64,000 nucleotides of DNA, taken from NCBI RefSeq assembly GCF_019448255.1, contig NZ_CP080410.1:2604001-2668000 (forward strand), read 5' to 3'. The notes below the pieces were generated by a model, which worked only from the letters and a program-made list of their open reading frames with translations, was not told the origin of the DNA and did not search any database. Source of the DNA: Qipengyuania flava. GTDB taxonomy: Bacteria > Pseudomonadota > Alphaproteobacteria > Sphingomonadales > Sphingomonadaceae. Made by a program: the position numbers and the translations under genes. Positions 62,837 to 64,000 of the stretch are shown piece by piece. The first letter of the stretch is position 1; the number at the start of each line of letters is the position of its first letter.

Positions 62837-63340
62837 ATGAGCGACGAGACGCCCGACAGCCTGATCCCTTACGATTCCATCGTGCAGGAAGCCCTGCGTG
62901 CCGTGGTCGGCCGGGTATTGGGCGAAATCGAACAGGGCGGCGGCGAGCTGCCCGGCGCGCACCATTTCTACATCACTTTCAAGACCCACGCCCCGGGCGT
63001 GTCGATCCCGGCGAACCTGCGCGAGCGGTTCCCCGACGAGATGACGATCGTGCTGCAGAACAAGTTCTGGAACCTCAACGTGCGCGAGGACGGCTTTGCG
63101 GTCGGCCTGTCGTTCAACCAGGTCCCGGCAGAGCTCGACATTCCCTACGCCGCGATCACCCAGTTCGTCGATCCGGCGGTCGATTTCGGACTCCAGTTCC
63201 AGGCGACCGTGGCCGACATGGCCCCTGCCCCGACCGAACATCCCGACAACGACGGTTCGGAACAGGGCGATGAGGACGGCGTTAAAGGGGCAGACGACGG
63301 TTCGAACGTCGTGACGGTCGACTTCGGCCGCAAGAAGTAA
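62837..63340 (+). CDS. SspB family protein (ClpXP adaptor, DUF1321)
   Basis: The 167-residue protein has the alphaproteobacterial SspB-like pattern: IPYDSIVQEALRAVVGRVL, HFYITFKTHAPGVSIPANLR, MTIVLQNKFWNL and LSFNQVPAELDIPYAAITQFVDP. It then has an acidic tail ending in VVTVDFGRKK, which fits the flexible ClpX-docking tail. It may deliver ssrA-tagged proteins to ClpXP. Confidence 0.9.
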   Translation: MSDETPDSLIPYDSIVQEALRAVVGRVLGEIEQGGGELPGAHHFYITFKTHAPGVSIPANLRERFPDEMTIVLQNKFWNLNVREDGFAVGLSFNQVPAELDIPYAAITQFVDPAVDFGLQFQATVADMAPAPTEHPDNDGSEQGDEDGVKGADDGSNVVTVDFGRKK

Positions 63341-63373
63341 GCGCCGGGGCGTCCCGGCGAAACGGGGCAAGAC

Positions 63374-63823
63374 ATGGCAAAGCTCGGGCTGACCGACGAA
63401 GAGGCACCCAATCACCTGACCGACTGGGCCGGCGACAAGCTGGAACAGGTGACCGATGATGCCCCTGGCGAAGATGCACCGGTACCGGGTCCGAGCCCCA
63501 ATCCCGCGACCAACCTGCTCATCCACGACATTATGCTGCGCAGCGCTGGGCGCCTTTCGCGCATGGCCGTCGAAAAGGCTGTGCTCGGCCGGCAATACGG
63601 TAAGGACTTTGCAAAGGATGCGGTCGAGAACCGCTCGCTGATCCACGCGATCGCGGCCTACGGCGTCACCAAGGTAGCGACGAAATCGGTACCCGGCGCC
63701 CTGCTGGTGGGATCGGGTCTTGTGTTCAAGGTCCTGTTCGACCGCAGCCAGTCGCGCCGCAAGTCACGCGCGCAGGGCAACCGAACCCTGCGCAAGCAGG
63801 CCAAGCCCGACAGCGCAATCTGA
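63374..63823 (+). CDS. Conserved hypothetical protein
   Basis: The 149-residue protein has an acidic/Pro-rich N terminus (residues 1-45) and then a helical part (NLLIHDIMLRSAGRLSRMAVEKAVL), with one moderately hydrophobic helix near AYGVTKVATKSVPGALLVGS and a basic tail. No family was recognised. It lies between sspB and gmk on the same strand, with GGGGCAAG before the ATG. Confidence 0.65.
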   Translation: MAKLGLTDEEAPNHLTDWAGDKLEQVTDDAPGEDAPVPGPSPNPATNLLIHDIMLRSAGRLSRMAVEKAVLGRQYGKDFAKDAVENRSLIHAIAAYGVTKVATKSVPGALLVGSGLVFKVLFDRSQSRRKSRAQGNRTLRKQAKPDSAI

Positions 63824-63879
63824 CGGCAAGCGCGGCTGCGGGGGTTGATTTGGCCGCCCGCCTTGCGGCAACAGCGGTC

Positions 63880-64000
63880 ATGGCCGAATCCACGACCCAA
63901 TCCGACAAGCTTGCCCGCCGGGGCCTCATGTTCATCCTGTCCTCGCCCAGCGGCGCGGGCAAGACGACGATCTCGCGCATGCTGCTCGAGGCCGATGACG
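63880..64000 (+). CDS. gmk: Guanylate kinase, N-terminal part (cut by window end)
   Basis: The visible 40 codons include MFILSSPSGAGKTTISRMLL, the N-terminal P-loop (GPSGAGKST type) of guanylate kinase, which phosphorylates GMP. The frame is open to the end of the window. The ATG at 63880 is chosen; a TTG ten codons upstream is possible. Confidence 0.9.
   Translation, partial: MAESTTQSDKLARRGLMFILSSPSGAGKTTISRMLLEADD

Overview
This 64 kb window is an ordinary, GC-rich, gene-dense piece of bacterial chromosome. Gene order and family content point to an alphaproteobacterium of the Sphingomonadales, most likely the Erythrobacteraceae (Erythrobacter, Qipengyuania or Altererythrobacter type). Supporting signs are a CC_3452-family secreted protein, a sphingomonad-style TonB receptor, rpsT next to dnaA with GANTC (CcrM-type) sites between them, an rpmH-rnpA-yidD-yidC-engB block, and a hisB-hisH-hisA-hisF-hisE operon. 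This is inference from gene families and order, with no database search. No rRNA operon, CRISPR array, phage or insertion sequence was seen.

Layout. 1-7.3 kb: end of a hybrid sensor kinase, a TonB-dependent receptor, a nucleoside transporter/2OG-oxygenase pair, a queuosine-precursor transporter and a DUF421 protein. 7.4-10.7 kb: a tightly overlapping minus-strand operon with glutathione-dependent formaldehyde dehydrogenase, both subunits of a 3-oxoacid CoA-transferase and S-formylglutathione hydrolase, followed by tRNA-Lys. 10.9-19.5 kb: acyltransferase, folK, an exported M20 peptidase, aguB, an exported methyltransferase-like protein, msrA, a renalase-like flavoprotein, rsmB and a DUF1674 (SdhAF4-like) protein. 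19.5-25.3 kb: an overlapping minus-strand run mrp, molybdenum hydroxylase large subunit, hemH, then a cytochrome P450. 25.4-31.7 kb: hflK-hflC and a DegP protease, facing a class A penicillin-binding protein and msrB.

31.9-36.3 kb: rpsT, a 448-base dnaA upstream region, dnaA, DUF983 and a MoeB/ThiF-type E1 protein, then a class II aldolase. 36.3-47.6 kb: sirtuin, SGNH-fused acyltransferase, dapB, a potassium channel, nth, DUF2189, a membrane-anchored haloalkane-dehalogenase-like enzyme, a dicarboxylate symporter, dapE, an S1/P1 nuclease, a GST and a VOC protein. 47.6-48.6 kb holds two small, less typical secreted proteins. 48.6-51.9 kb: engB, yidC, yidD, rnpA and rpmH. 52-58.5 kb: a COG3904-like secreted protein, comM with an apparent CTG start, a GNAT enzyme, a TonB-like protein, an HxlR regulator divergent from a CC_3452 protein, a HAD hydrolase and rpmJ. 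A large perfect hairpin follows, then the histidine operon with two small uncharacterised ORFs inside it, then sspB, a hypothetical gene and the first codons of gmk.

Most of the content is housekeeping: translation, replication initiation, lysine/diaminopimelate and histidine synthesis, envelope biogenesis and oxidative or aldehyde stress. I did not find a convincing new multi-gene system. The observations most worth checking are the formaldehyde/CoA-transferase operon, the metallocofactor-themed run around the P450, the CTG start of comM, the 34-bp perfect inverted repeat at 58.7 kb, the GANTC cluster upstream of dnaA and the small membrane ORFs coupled into the his operon.
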